A stretch of 56,981 nt of DNA, from the NCBI GenBank assembly GCA_945957385.1, contig CAMFKP010000020.1:1-56981 (forward strand), in the 5' to 3' direction. Origin of the DNA: an uncultured Aeromonadaceae bacterium. Its GTDB lineage: Bacteria > Pseudomonadota > Gammaproteobacteria > Enterobacterales > Aeromonadaceae. The notes under the pieces were generated by a model, which made no database searches, was not told where the DNA came from, and worked only from the letters and a program-made list of their open reading frames with translations. Of the stretch, positions 1 through 10,100 are shown in pieces (the stretch's first letter is position 1; every line of letters starts with the position of its first letter). The position numbers and the translations under genes were made by a program.

Positions 1-2799
1 GAGTTCCGGCTTGAAAAACCCACCCAGGAAGCATTGGATGATGTGCGTGATGCCGTCAGCCGTATCCGCTCCGATCTGCCCGGTGACATGCGCGATCCGG
101 TGATCAGCAAATCCGATCTGGCCGGTACACCGATCTTGACCTATACCGTCGCCTCCAGCCGCATGGATGATGAGGCACTCTCCTGGTTTGTCGACAATCA
201 GCTCACCCGCTCGCTGCTGAGCCTGCCCGGGGTCGGTGCCGTCAACCGGGTTGGTGGTGTCTCGCGGCAGATCCGGGTCGAGCTGGATCCGGACCGCATG
301 CAGGCCTTGGGTGTCACGGCGGCCGACTTGTCCCGTCGCGTACGCCAAATCCAGCAGGAGGCATCGGGCGGTCGCGCCGATGTCGGGGGGGCCGAGCAGT
401 CGGTTCGCACCATTGCCACGGTACAGACCGCCGAAGAGCTAGCGAACCTGGAACTACCGTTGGCCGATGGCCGCGCGGTGCGCCTTGACCGGATTGCCTC
501 GGTACGCGACACCATCGCCGAGCCGCGCTCGTTGGCCCTGTTAGACGGCAAGCCGGTAGTGGCCGTTGAAATCGTGCGCAGCAAGGGCGGCAGCGAGGTC
601 AACATCATGAACGCCGTCCGCGAAGCGCTGGACAAGGTACGGCAACAGCATCCGGATATCCGCATTGATGAGGCCTTCAACTTTGTCACGCCCGTGGTCG
701 ACAACTACGACAGCTCAATGCAACTGCTGTATGAAGGGGCATTGCTGGCCATCCTGGTCGTCTGGCTGTTCCTGCGCGATTGGCGTGCCACCCTGGTCTC
801 CGCGGCCGCACTGCCGCTGTCGATCATCCCGACCTTTGGTGTCATTCACCTGCTGGGTTTCAGCATCAATGGTGTGACGCTGCTATCGCTGTCATTGGTG
901 GTCGGTATTCTGGTCGATGATGCCATCGTCGAGATTGAGAACATCATGCGCCACCTGCGCATGGGCAAGAGCCCCTATCAGGCCGCCATGGAGGCCGCTG
1001 ACGAGATTGGCCTGGCGGTGATTGCCACCACCTTCACCTTGATCGCCGTCTTTTTGCCTACCGCCTTCATGACTGGCATCGTCGGCAAGTTTTTCGTTGA
1101 GTTTGGCTGGACCGCGGCCATATCCGTGTTTTTCTCGCTGGTGGTGGCGCGACTGTTAACCCCCATGATGGCGGCATATATGCTCAAACCCCACGACGAT
1201 GTGGAAGATGAGCCGCGCTGGCATCGCCATTACATGGCGATGGCGCACTGGTGTTTACAGCACAAAGGGCGCACCGCCGCCATCACGGCACTGTTTTTTG
1301 GTGGCGTGCTGTTTGGTCTGGCGCCCTGGCTGCCAACCGGGTTCATTCCTGCCGATGATCTCTCGCAGACCCAAATCCAGCTGACGCTACCGCCCGGCAG
1401 CACGCTGCAACAAACCCATCACAGCGTACAACTGGCCGAACAACTGGCCGCAGGCAACCCGCATGTCAAGACCCTCTATACGACCATCGGTGGTGGTTCG
1501 TCGGGCAGTGATCCGTTTGCCGCCGGCGGCAGTAGCGATGTGCGAGAGGCCACACTGACCATCAACCTAACGCCGCGCGAGGAGCGCGCCGGGCTGAGCA
1601 AACAAGCCATCGAGAGCGACCTGCGTCAGCGTATGAGCCAGGTGCCTGGTGTGCGGGTCAAAGTCGGCCTCGGCGGCTCGGGTGAGAAGTATCAGCTGGT
1701 GCTCTCCGGCGACGAAGGTGAAACCCTCGCCCGCTTTGCCCACCAGGTGGAACGCGAGATGCGGACCATTCCTGGGGTTGGCAACATCACCTCCAGCGCC
1801 AGTCTGGTCCGCCCCGAACTGGTGATCCGTCCGGACTTTGCCCGTGCCGCGGATTTGGGGGTCACGGCCGAAGCCATCGCCGACACGCTGCGCATCGCTA
1901 CCACGGGAGACTATGACCAGAACATCCCGAAACTGAACCTGTCGCAGCGCCAGGTGCCTGTGCTCGTCAAGTTCCAGGATGCCAGTCGCGGAGAGTTAAG
2001 CCGCTTCGAGCGCATGTTGGTCCCCGGTAGCCATGGCCCTGTGATGCTGGCCAATCTGGCCGATATCCGCCTGGAGAGTGGCCCGGCGCAGATTGATCGC
2101 TTCGACCGTTCGCGCAATATCACCCTCGATGCCGAGTTGAATGGCATTGCGCTCGGCGACATGGAGGCCGCCGTCAGTGCCTTACCGAGTCTGCAGCAGT
2201 TGCCGGCGGGCATCAGCAAGGCAGCGCTAGGGGATGCCGAAGCGATGGCCGAACTGTTCGAAGGGTTCAGCCTGGCGATGTCTACCGGCATTCTGTGCAT
2301 CTATGTGGTACTGGTACTGCTGTTCAAGGATTTTGTGCAACCGGTGACGATTCTGGTCGCGCTGATCCTGTCGATTCCTGGGGCTATCCTGGCGCTGTTT
2401 CTGTCCCATACCGCCCTGTCGATGCCGGCGATGATCGGCCTCATCATGCTGATGGGTGTAGCGACGAAAAATGCGATCCTGCTGGTGGAGTACGCCATCA
2501 TGGCTCGCCAACAGCGTGGATTACATCGACTCGAGGCCCTGCTGGATGCCTGCAGCAAGCGGGCGCGGCCGATCATCATGACGACGGTCGCGATGGGTGC
2601 CGGCATGTTGCCCATCGCACTCGGGTTGGGAACCGATCCCAGTTTCCGAGCCCCGATGGCCATCGTCATCATTGGCGGTCTCATCACGTCGACTTTTCTG
2701 AGCCTGCTGGTAGTTCCTGTCGTGTTTGTCTACATCGACGATGCACGTCGTTGGGTCGTGCGCCGGTTTACACGGGCCAGCCAAGCCCACGCAGAGTAA
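1..2799 (+). CDS. RND efflux pump inner-membrane transporter (3' part, start lies outside the window)
   Basis: This is a proton-driven RND (HAE1/AcrB-like) transporter that exports hydrophobic or amphiphilic compounds from the inner membrane or periplasm through a tripartite pump. The reading frame is open from base 1 (EFRLEKPTQEALDDVR), so the first part of the protein (porter start and TM1) is missing; 932 residues are visible. The TM4 proton-relay pair of aspartates is in GILVDDAIVEIEN (codons 916-921). The TM10 lysine is in GVATKNAILLVEY (codon 2467). Two porter/docking halves separated by hydrophobic bundles are recognisable. A strong terminator follows at once, so no outer-membrane factor gene is co-transcribed downstream; the adaptor gene would be expected upstream, outside the window. 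Family is certain; substrate cannot be told. Confidence 0.93.
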   Translation, partial: EFRLEKPTQEALDDVRDAVSRIRSDLPGDMRDPVISKSDLAGTPILTYTVASSRMDDEALSWFVDNQLTRSLLSLPGVGAVNRVGGVSRQIRVELDPDRMQALGVTAADLSRRVRQIQQEASGGRADVGGAEQSVRTIATVQTAEELANLELPLADGRAVRLDRIASVRDTIAEPRSLALLDGKPVVAVEIVRSKGGSEVNIMNAVREALDKVRQQHPDIRIDEAFNFVTPVVDNYDSSMQLLYEGALLAILVVWLFLRDWRATLVSAAALPLSIIPTFGVIHLLGFSINGVTLLSLSLVVGILVDDAIVEIENIMRHLRMGKSPYQAAMEAADEIGLAVIATTFTLIAVFLPTAFMTGIVGKFFVEFGWTAAISVFFSLVVARLLTPMMAAYMLKPHDDVEDEPRWHRHYMAMAHWCLQHKGRTAAITALFFGGVLFGLAPWLPTGFIPADDLSQTQIQLTLPPGSTLQQTHHSVQLAEQLAAGNPHVKTLYTTIGGGSSGSDPFAAGGSSDVREATLTINLTPREERAGLSKQAIESDLRQRMSQVPGVRVKVGLGGSGEKYQLVLSGDEGETLARFAHQVEREMRTIPGVGNITSSASLVRPELVIRPDFARAADLGVTAEAIADTLRIATTGDYDQNIPKLNLSQRQVPVLVKFQDASRGELSRFERMLVPGSHGPVMLANLADIRLESGPAQIDRFDRSRNITLDAELNGIALGDMEAAVSALPSLQQLPAGISKAALGDAEAMAELFEGFSLAMSTGILCIYVVLVLLFKDFVQPVTILVALILSIPGAILALFLSHTALSMPAMIGLIMLMGVATKNAILLVEYAIMARQQRGLHRLEALLDACSKRARPIIMTTVAMGAGMLPIALGLGTDPSFRAPMAIVIIGGLITSTFLSLLVVPVVFVYIDDARRWVVRRFTRASQAHAE

Positions 2800-2804
2800 C
2801 GCGT

Positions 2805-2838
2805 GCGCCACATCAGGTGATGTGGCGCTCTTCCTTTT
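2805..2838 (+). terminator. Rho-independent terminator after the RND gene
   Basis: A perfect 11-bp inverted repeat (GCGCCACATCA / TGATGTGGCGC) starts six bases after the stop codon and is followed by a T-rich stretch (TCTTCCTTTT). It separates the efflux gene from mdh. Confidence 0.85.
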
Positions 2839-3005
2839 GGCTATCCCTATGATAAATTGGCGAAAATATATAAATTTGCTGCCTGGTGTTAAAGGAATCG
2901 CTCCTTTGCAACCTGCGATTAACGAAAACTCAACCCTATATACTGGCGATTTACAGACAAGGAGCGCTGTAAGTTCGCAGCCAATCTGAAGCATGGAGCC
3001 AATTG

Positions 3006-3980
3006 ATGAAAATTGCCGTACTGGGCGCCGCCGGGGGCATAGGCCAGCCCCTCTCACTGCTGTTGAAGATGAATCTGCCGGCAGGTAGTGAATTGGCGCT
3101 GTACGACCCTGCCCCCATGACCCGAGGTGTCGCTGTCGATCTGAGCCATATCCCGACAGCCGTCCGCGTCAAAGGCTATACCGGACGCGATCCTGACGCC
3201 GCGCTTGATGGCGCAGACATAGTGCTGATCCCGGCAGGGATTGCCCGCAAGCCGGGGATGGAGCGTTCGGATCTGTTCAAATTCAATGCCGGTATCGTCA
3301 TGGACCTGGTGCAACACTGCGCCCGTTGCTGTCCCCAAGCCCTGCTGGCGCTGATCACCAACCCGGTCAACAGCATGGTGCCTGTCGCCGCCGAAGTGTT
3401 GAAGATGGCCGGTGTCTATGATTCACGGCGGCTGTTTGGCCTCACCACGCTGGATGTGGTCCGCGCTGAATCGTTCTGTGCCAGTGATGAACGACCCGAA
3501 GCGCTGCCGGTTAAAGGTGCTGTTCCGGTCGTCGGCGGCCACAGTGGCACCACCATAGTGCCGCTCTACTCCCACCTTGGCGGTGATCTCGGTGGTGATG
3601 ACGCTTTACGCGAGCGCATCCGGCGCGTGCAGCAAGCCGGCACCGACGTCGTCGAAGCCAAAGCCGGTGCCGGATCAGCGACCCTGGCAATGGCTTATGC
3701 GGCCCTGCGGTTTTGCCTCTCTTTGCTCCGCGCCAGACAAGGTGAACTGGGAATCATAGAGTGTGCCTATGTCGAAGGGGGGCACCCCGAGGCACTGTTC
3801 TTCAGCCAGCGCATCCGCCTCGGTATCGAAGGGATCGCGGAAGTGCTGCCCTACCAACCGCTACATCCGGTCGAACAGGCCGCAATTGATAGCATGCTGC
3901 CTGGCCTGAATGAAGAGATCCGCCAAGGGATTGATTTTGTTCGTCAGTTGATGCCGATTTGGCATCAGGTCGGACGCTGA
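3006..3980 (+). CDS. mdh: NAD-dependent malate dehydrogenase, divergent form
   Basis: It oxidises malate to oxaloacetate with NAD in the TCA cycle (cytoplasm). The N-terminal Rossmann motif GAAGGIGQ (7-14) and D34, which selects NAD, are present. The substrate residues line up with the E. coli enzyme: R81 and R87 ([12 protein letters not shown]), N119, D150 and R153 (TTLDVVR), and the catalytic His at 179 (GGHSG). The protein is 324 aa, about a dozen residues longer than the E. coli enzyme, with an insert around 160-175 and an extended C-terminus. Many normally conserved positions differ (for example LIPAG for [19 protein letters not shown]). The ATG at 3006 has GGAG seven bases upstream; a TTG just before it is not needed. 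It may be a second mdh copy rather than the housekeeping one; that would need the rest of the genome. Confidence 0.88.
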   Translation: MKIAVLGAAGGIGQPLSLLLKMNLPAGSELALYDPAPMTRGVAVDLSHIPTAVRVKGYTGRDPDAALDGADIVLIPAGIARKPGMERSDLFKFNAGIVMDLVQHCARCCPQALLALITNPVNSMVPVAAEVLKMAGVYDSRRLFGLTTLDVVRAESFCASDERPEALPVKGAVPVVGGHSGTTIVPLYSHLGGDLGGDDALRERIRRVQQAGTDVVEAKAGAGSATLAMAYAALRFCLSLLRARQGELGIIECAYVEGGHPEALFFSQRIRLGIEGIAEVLPYQPLHPVEQAAIDSMLPGLNEEIRQGIDFVRQLMPIWHQVGR

Positions 3981-3990
3981 CCCTCAGCGT

Positions 3991-4050
3991 ACTCCCCGCC
4001 GCGGGAGTGCGCCTCTTGTACCACTGTGCTGGCGGCATTCCACCAGCACA
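3991..4050 (+). terminator. Inverted repeats after mdh, possible terminator
   Basis: Two hairpins follow the mdh stop: ACTCCC/GGGAGT (3991-4008) and TGTGCTGG/CCAGCACA (4025-4050). Neither is followed by a good T-run, so termination here is only possible. Confidence 0.35.
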
Positions 4051-4100
4051 CCTCATCCGCAGTGTTAGCCGCGTTTCTCACTTTTACGAGAAGGATCATC

Positions 4101-5006
4101 ATGTTAGTCAGCCGCACGCTTTGCCTTTTCGCGCTTTATCTGCTCGGTCACGGGTTACAGGCTTACGCCAACGACAGCAGTGTCGGCGATGACAATGGCG
4201 GTCTGCTTCTGACCGAGCAGGCGAATATCCAGATGCACAGTGAAACCCTGAGCCTGAGTGAAACCGCCGTCGACGTGCGCTATCAATTCATCAACACCTC
4301 GGCCCACGCCATCACCACCGATATGGCTTTCCCGATGCCTGCCATGTATTTCGGCATGTCCGATCACAATGCGATTGCAGACTTCAAACTCTGGGTCAAT
4401 GACCAGCCCCAAACCACGCAGCGGCGTCTGGTGGTGTTATTGGCCGGACACGACATCTGGCCAGAGTGGAAACGCCTGGGATGGAGTGAAAACGACATGA
4501 TGTCATTGATGGAAAATGGCGAATCGCCCGCAGGTAAAACAGCGTTACCGCCATCGTGGTTTGATGCGCAGGGCATGCCACGTTTTACGGTGCACGAGTA
4601 TTTCACCTGGCGACAACACTTTCCAGCAAAACAACCGATCCAGATCCGCCATCACTACATCCCCAGCCTCTCGACGGGCGTCCCACAGTCGGCCACCACA
4701 CTGCTGGAATCCTACGGCCAGAGCAGTTGTATTGATGCGGCCGCGCGCAAGGGAATACAACAACGCGAAGGGGAATATGGCGCTGATTGGGCACTGTTAC
4801 GTTACATTCTGACGACGGCCAATAACTGGCAAGGCCCGATTGGCGAGTTCCACCTGATCATTAAAAAACGGGCACCAGGCGATCTGCTCAGCCTGTGTTT
4901 TAGCGGACAACTGCAAAAGACCGCTGCCGATACCTTCGAATACCGGGCACATGATTACACCCCGCCACGGGATCTGGAGATCCTGTTCGTGCGCCGCCCC
5001 GAGTAG
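4101..5006 (+). CDS. Secreted DUF4424-type protein
   Basis: A 301-aa protein of unknown function resembling the DUF4424 family. It starts with a signal peptide (charged start, hydrophobic LCLFALYLLGHGL, likely cleavage after AYA). The mature part is rich in beta-type segments, with the pattern VRYQFINTS, FPMPAMYFG near residues 60-85 and HEYFTWRQHFPA near 170, which recurs in DUF4424 proteins. Two cysteines in the C-terminal part (SSCID and LLSLCFSG) could pair. The frame is open further upstream, but the ATG at 4101 has a good GAGAAGGA five bases before it and gives the signal peptide directly. It stands alone between mdh and the convergent recD. Probable periplasmic or secreted location; role unknown. 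Confidence 0.75.
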   Translation: MLVSRTLCLFALYLLGHGLQAYANDSSVGDDNGGLLLTEQANIQMHSETLSLSETAVDVRYQFINTSAHAITTDMAFPMPAMYFGMSDHNAIADFKLWVNDQPQTTQRRLVVLLAGHDIWPEWKRLGWSENDMMSLMENGESPAGKTALPPSWFDAQGMPRFTVHEYFTWRQHFPAKQPIQIRHHYIPSLSTGVPQSATTLLESYGQSSCIDAAARKGIQQREGEYGADWALLRYILTTANNWQGPIGEFHLIIKKRAPGDLLSLCFSGQLQKTAADTFEYRAHDYTPPRDLEILFVRRPE

Positions 5007-5016
5007 CCGGCGGCGA

Positions 5017-5055
5017 TTGGCGTATTCATACCGGCAGATCGGCCCCCTACGCCAA
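5017..5055. terminator. Inverted repeat between convergent DUF4424 gene and recD
   Basis: An 8-bp perfect repeat TTGGCGTA / TACGCCAA encloses a smaller CCG/CGG stem. It sits exactly in the 78-bp gap between two convergent genes. No T-run is visible, so use as a terminator is inferred from position only. Confidence 0.35.
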
Positions 5056-5084
5056 CATGCAGCACAATGGCCTCACAAATCCGG

Positions 5085-7184
5085 TTACTCCTGACGCCGG
5101 GACGATAAAAAACGCTCTGACAAGCCGGAATAACGCTCGGTACGACGCCGGATTGCCTGGGCCAACAACGTAGGATCGGCATACAACGTCAGCTGCTGTT
5201 TAGCGCGGGTGATACCGGTATAGATAAGCTCACGACTCAGCAACGGCGACATCTGATCCGGTAACACCATGATCACCTGCGCAAATTCCGAGCCTTGAGA
5301 TTTGTGAATCGTCATCGCATATACCGTCTCATGAGCCGGTACGCGGCTGGGTAGCAGCGAGCGCAGCTGTCCTTCGCCCGTTTCAAACCAGACCCGCAAT
5401 CGCCCGTTGTCATCAGGCAAACAGAGCCCGATATCCCCGTTATACAGACCGATGGCATGATCGTTTTGTATCACCATGACAGGACGGCCGGCATACCAAT
5501 CGTGCTCGGGCGCCACCAGGCCTGCCTCGGCGAGCGCGCGCTCAATCTGCGCATTCAAGCCCGTGACCCCAAAGGGCCCGTCGCGCAGCGCACACAACAA
5601 CTGAAAACGATTAAACCGGGCGAAGATGGTCGCGACTGCCGCGCCAGCGGCAACATCCGTCAAGTAGTGGCAATACCCCTGCACGGCGGCGGCGATAAGC
5701 TGGCGGTAAGCACCCGGCCCCCATGGCTGTAACTGAATATCGGCGTAAGCGTGTTGCCAGATAGCCGCCAGTGCCTCGGGACGGCCCTGATTGCAGGCAT
5801 TGGCGAGCTGGCCTATGCCGGAATCGGCACTAAAGCGCCAGCTCTTGCGCAATAAACACAGGCTGTCACGCAGCACTGGCCCCTCGGCGTCTCCGGCCGC
5901 GACCGTATAACCGGTCTGGGTAGATAGCCACTGTGCCTGTGGCGGGCTCACCCCTGCCGTCAATACGCTGCAGATGTCTCCCAGCACAGAGCCCGCTTCT
6001 ACAGACGCCAATTGATCCTTGTCGCCTAACAGGATCAGGCGAGCATGTTCTGGCAGTGCAGACAACAAACGCGCCATCAACGGCAAATCCACCATCGAGG
6101 CCTCATCCACCACCAGGATATCCAGATGTAACGGATTACCGGCATGATGACGAAACTGCAGTTGCCCTGGCACGACGCCGAGCAAACGATGCAAGGTACC
6201 GGCGCCGTTTGGCATCGCGGCCCGCACGGGAGCCGATAAGGGCAACGAAACGAGCGCCTGTCCCAGGCTCTCCGCCAGTCGCGCCGCCGCTTTGCCGGTC
6301 GGTGCAGCCAAGCGGATCACCGGCGGCCGCCCCTGCTCCACCCCCTGCTCGGCCAACAATGCCAACAACTTGGCCACCGTCGTTGTCTTGCCGGTGCCCG
6401 GCCCGCCCGAGATCACCGCCAATGCGCGGGATAACGCGGTCGCCGCCGCCAAATGCTGATCGTTACGGCACGCCTGGGAAGGCACAGAGCGCAGCAGTGT
6501 CTGCAACGCTGCTAGCGATTGCACCTCGGCCAATTGTTGATACAGGCCCGCTGCATCCAGGCTGTCCGGGGCCACCAGATCCAGATACTGACGCGCAAAA
6601 CGGGACGCATCAAATGTCGCGGCCTGACGTTGCTGCAGCAGGCTTGCCAGTATGGTGTCGGCATCAAGGGCAAACAGTCGGCGCATTGATGCTAACGTCG
6701 CCGTTGAAACCGCGACCTGACGCCCTGCCAACTGCAACAGGCGTGCCGCTACCTGGGCTTCAAAGCGGTAGTAACGGCTCAGATAGAGGCGTCCGCGCCA
6801 CAAGCGTAAAGGCCAACAGGCCTCGGCATCGTCGGCCTCTGCAGGGTCCTGATCTGGGATCCCTACCAGTCGGTGTGCTTGCCACAACGCGGCCCAACTT
6901 TCGACGGGAGCCAGCCCATCGAGCAGTTCAGACGCCGCCGCGGGCGGCAAATCGAACAGAGGAACAGGTTGTGTTTGACTCAGCGGCAAGCAGACATGTC
7001 CCTTACCGAGTTGCGCGCTGACCCAGGCGGCCGCCAGCACCAATTCGGCATCATGAGCATGAGGTTCCTGCTGGCACAATTCGGCCAACAGACGAGCAAA
7101 TTGAAAATCGATCTGCCGCAAGTGACCGCTGTCAACCCAGCCCCTGAGCCGTTGCAACACCATGTGAGGCGTAACAGCCATCAT
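5085..7184 (-). CDS. recD: Exodeoxyribonuclease V alpha subunit RecD
   Basis: RecD is the 5'-3' helicase motor of RecBCD, which processes double-strand DNA ends for recombination. The protein has 699 aa. Walker A is GGPGTGKT (260-267), Walker B is VVDEASM (358-364), and late SF1B motifs are TIHKSQGSE (625-633) and YTGITRAK (655-662). The N-terminal 200 residues match the RecB-interacting part. Its ATG (7184) overlaps the recB stop by four bases (ATGA), so it is translated by coupling from recB as the last gene of recC-recB-recD. In E. coli argA follows recD; here the next gene is convergent and unrelated. Confidence 0.96.
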   Translation of the reverse strand: MMAVTPHMVLQRLRGWVDSGHLRQIDFQFARLLAELCQQEPHAHDAELVLAAAWVSAQLGKGHVCLPLSQTQPVPLFDLPPAAASELLDGLAPVESWAALWQAHRLVGIPDQDPAEADDAEACWPLRLWRGRLYLSRYYRFEAQVAARLLQLAGRQVAVSTATLASMRRLFALDADTILASLLQQRQAATFDASRFARQYLDLVAPDSLDAAGLYQQLAEVQSLAALQTLLRSVPSQACRNDQHLAAATALSRALAVISGGPGTGKTTTVAKLLALLAEQGVEQGRPPVIRLAAPTGKAAARLAESLGQALVSLPLSAPVRAAMPNGAGTLHRLLGVVPGQLQFRHHAGNPLHLDILVVDEASMVDLPLMARLLSALPEHARLILLGDKDQLASVEAGSVLGDICSVLTAGVSPPQAQWLSTQTGYTVAAGDAEGPVLRDSLCLLRKSWRFSADSGIGQLANACNQGRPEALAAIWQHAYADIQLQPWGPGAYRQLIAAAVQGYCHYLTDVAAGAAVATIFARFNRFQLLCALRDGPFGVTGLNAQIERALAEAGLVAPEHDWYAGRPVMVIQNDHAIGLYNGDIGLCLPDDNGRLRVWFETGEGQLRSLLPSRVPAHETVYAMTIHKSQGSEFAQVIMVLPDQMSPLLSRELIYTGITRAKQQLTLYADPTLLAQAIRRRTERYSGLSERFLSSRRQE

Positions 7185-10100
7185 GCTTTCTCTCCACTAA
7201 ACAGCGCATCCAGGGCATTAAGCAACGCCAGATCCACCGTCGTATGCCAGACACCGGCCTGCGGCATACCACGCAGAAACAGGTAAAACACGCCACCAAG
7301 ATGCCGCTCTGGCTCATAACCGGGCAGACGTTGTTGCAACAAGCGATGCAATGCCAACGTATACAGTTGGTACTGCAGATCGTAGCGGTGCGCCAGCATC
7401 GCCTGGCTCAGTGCCGGCTCCTGGTAAGCGCTGTAGTCGGCGCCAAGGTAGTTAGATTTATAATCCAGCAGATACCAGCGCCCTTGATGTTCGAACACTA
7501 GATCGATAAAGCCCTTGAGCATGCCCTGCACCGCAGGAAACGTGAGTCGTCCCGCCTGCCGCGAGAGCGGATCGTACCGCGCCATCAGCGCCGAGAGTGC
7601 ACTGGCGTCCAGCGGCGCCATCGGTATCAGGAACTCCATCTCGACCTGGCGCTGTTCGGCCGACAGCGTTCCCAGGCATAACCCCGGCTGTAACTCAGTG
7701 GCGAGGACTGCTTCGACATGACGGCGCAGAATCGGCATCCAGTGTGCGTCATAGCCATATTGCGCCAGCACTTGCGCGATCCGCCCTTCAAATTGCGGAC
7801 AGGCCTGCTGACGGAGTGCCCCCTGATGAATCGCCGCAAAATCAATCTCTTCAAACAGGGTATGCAGCAAGGTGCCCGCATTGGCCCCGCGCGGAAAATC
7901 AAAAATGGTTAACTCAGGCGCCGCCGCCGGATTGAGCCGCATCATCTCGGTGGCCACCCTATCCGGTACACGCTCCTCACGTACCGCCTCAGCATCAAAC
8001 CCCGGCATTGCCAGCACACCTTCTGCATGGTGATCGCCTGCAGCGCTCAGCGCCGAATAGGAGCTGATCCACCAATTGCGCTCCAGTGGGCGCTCAAAGT
8101 GGCGAACCTGGGGTGGCCGGCTCATCGTCGTCGGCGCCGCCAGTGGTGCCACCGGGCTCAGTGGTGGCGCCGAGATGCTCACCCCGGTCGAGGCCTGTTG
8201 CAGGGCTTGCAGCCCCGTCAACAGCAACGAGGCGTCTCCCGCTTCACCGCGCTGCAGCAAATAGCCGATGGCGCTCAGATGCAGCTCGGTGATCAATGAC
8301 TTACCGGGCCCGCTGCGCAGTGGAGCCAAACCCAGCCAGCACGCATAAACAGCCCGGGTTAGTGCAACATACAACAGGCGCAAATCCTCGGCTAATCGCT
8401 CCTTGTCCGCCTCGGCACGCGCCTCTGGGTCACCACTGAGATCCAGTTGCAATCCGTCGTCAGCGTGGAACAAGGCGCTGTCACTGGCACGGTACGCACA
8501 GAGGAACGGCAGGAAGACCAACGGATACTCCAACCCCTTGGACTTGTGAATGGTGACGATCTGCACCAAGCGCCGTTCCGATTCCAGACGCAATATCTGT
8601 TCCCCGGCAGTCGACCCCGGCGCGGCAATCGCCTCACTGAACCAGCGCAGCAAGCCATAGTCACTGTCCAGCTCGGCACTGGCCTGTTGCAGTAACTCCC
8701 CCAGGTGCAGGAAGTTGGTGAGACGGCGCTCCCCCAGCGGTGCGCCCAGCAAGGAGGCGGCCAAATTACGGCGTTGCAACAGCGCCTGCAGCATGACCAG
8801 CACCCCCTTGCGTTGCCAGAGGTGTTGATAGTCACGAAACTCGGCTACCGTCTGCTCCCACACCTGTTCATCCTGTGACAACACATCCAGCGTCGTCGCA
8901 TCCAGATCAAATAACGCTGTGGCTAACGCGGCACGCAACGCCCGCTCTGACTCCGGTTGCTGACAGGCTTGCAACACCAACAGCAGGTCTGCCGCCTCTT
9001 GTTGGGCAAAGACACTGTCCCGGCTGGACAGATAGACCGACGCCACGCCGAGCCGTGCCAGCTGTTGCTGCACCAGGCGCCCTTCGGCGCCGGTGCGCAC
9101 CAGCACAGCGATATCACCGGCCTGCAGTGGCCGCGCGCCCAGGCAAACCTGCTGCTGACCGGCGCCCGTGAGCAAGGTCGCGATTTGATTGGCGGTCGCC
9201 TGGGCCATGTCCGCCAGATAACGCCCCTTGTTCAACGTCGGCTGCGCATCATGCCACCAGCAGTTCAGGACCGGTGCCGCAGCACCGTCCAGCAACAGAC
9301 TGTCGGCTTTGCCATTGGCATCCACCGGCCAGAACGGAATATCTGCCTCGTAAATAAACGGTGCCTTGGCCTGTGCAAACAGGGTGTTAACCGCATTGAC
9401 CAGTGCCGTACTGGAGCGGTAATTGCGCCCCAACGTGTAATGCGCCGTGACATGACGCCGCGCTTGCATGTACGTGAAGATGTCGGCACCGCGAAAGCCA
9501 TAGATGGCCTGTTTCGGATCGCCGATCATCAACAAGGCCAGCGAAGTGGTCGCCTCCGGGTGTTCAGCATACAAACGGTGGAAAATGCGATATTGCTGAG
9601 GATCTGTGTCCTGAAACTCGTCGATCATGGCAACCGGATAGAGTTGGCGCACCCGCGCCGCCAGTTGCGGTCCCAACGGCGTCGCCAGCGCACGATCCAG
9701 ATCCGCCAACAGATCATCGAATGACAGTAACTGCTCGCGTCCCTTCGCCTGCCGCAGCCGATGGCGCACCTCCTCTGCTGCGCGCTGTAAAATCAAGGCG
9801 CGCAGGTTGGGGGGCGTCGCCAGGAAGTGTTCGATTTCAGTGAACAGAGGCAACTGGGGCGTGGGTGCCCCTTTCTTCAGGTTGGCCTCCAGCACCGACT
9901 GCTGAAAACGCGGCAAGGCCTCTGGCCACTGATAATCTGCCGTCTCCTGTCGTGCCCAGCGGTCAATCGCCTGTAACCAGGCCTCGTAATTCTTGCCGGT
10001 ATAGCGGCTGACCACGCCCTCGGTTTGCTGACGCACAGCCTCCTCGGCGGTACACCACGCCGTTTTAAGGCACGCGATGCGCTCAAGCTGTTGCTGGTGA

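Noticed and set aside
5933-7021. 362-aa Pro/Arg-rich frame opposite recD
   Set aside because: Composition is an artefact of the reverse strand of recD; no homology or ribosome site.
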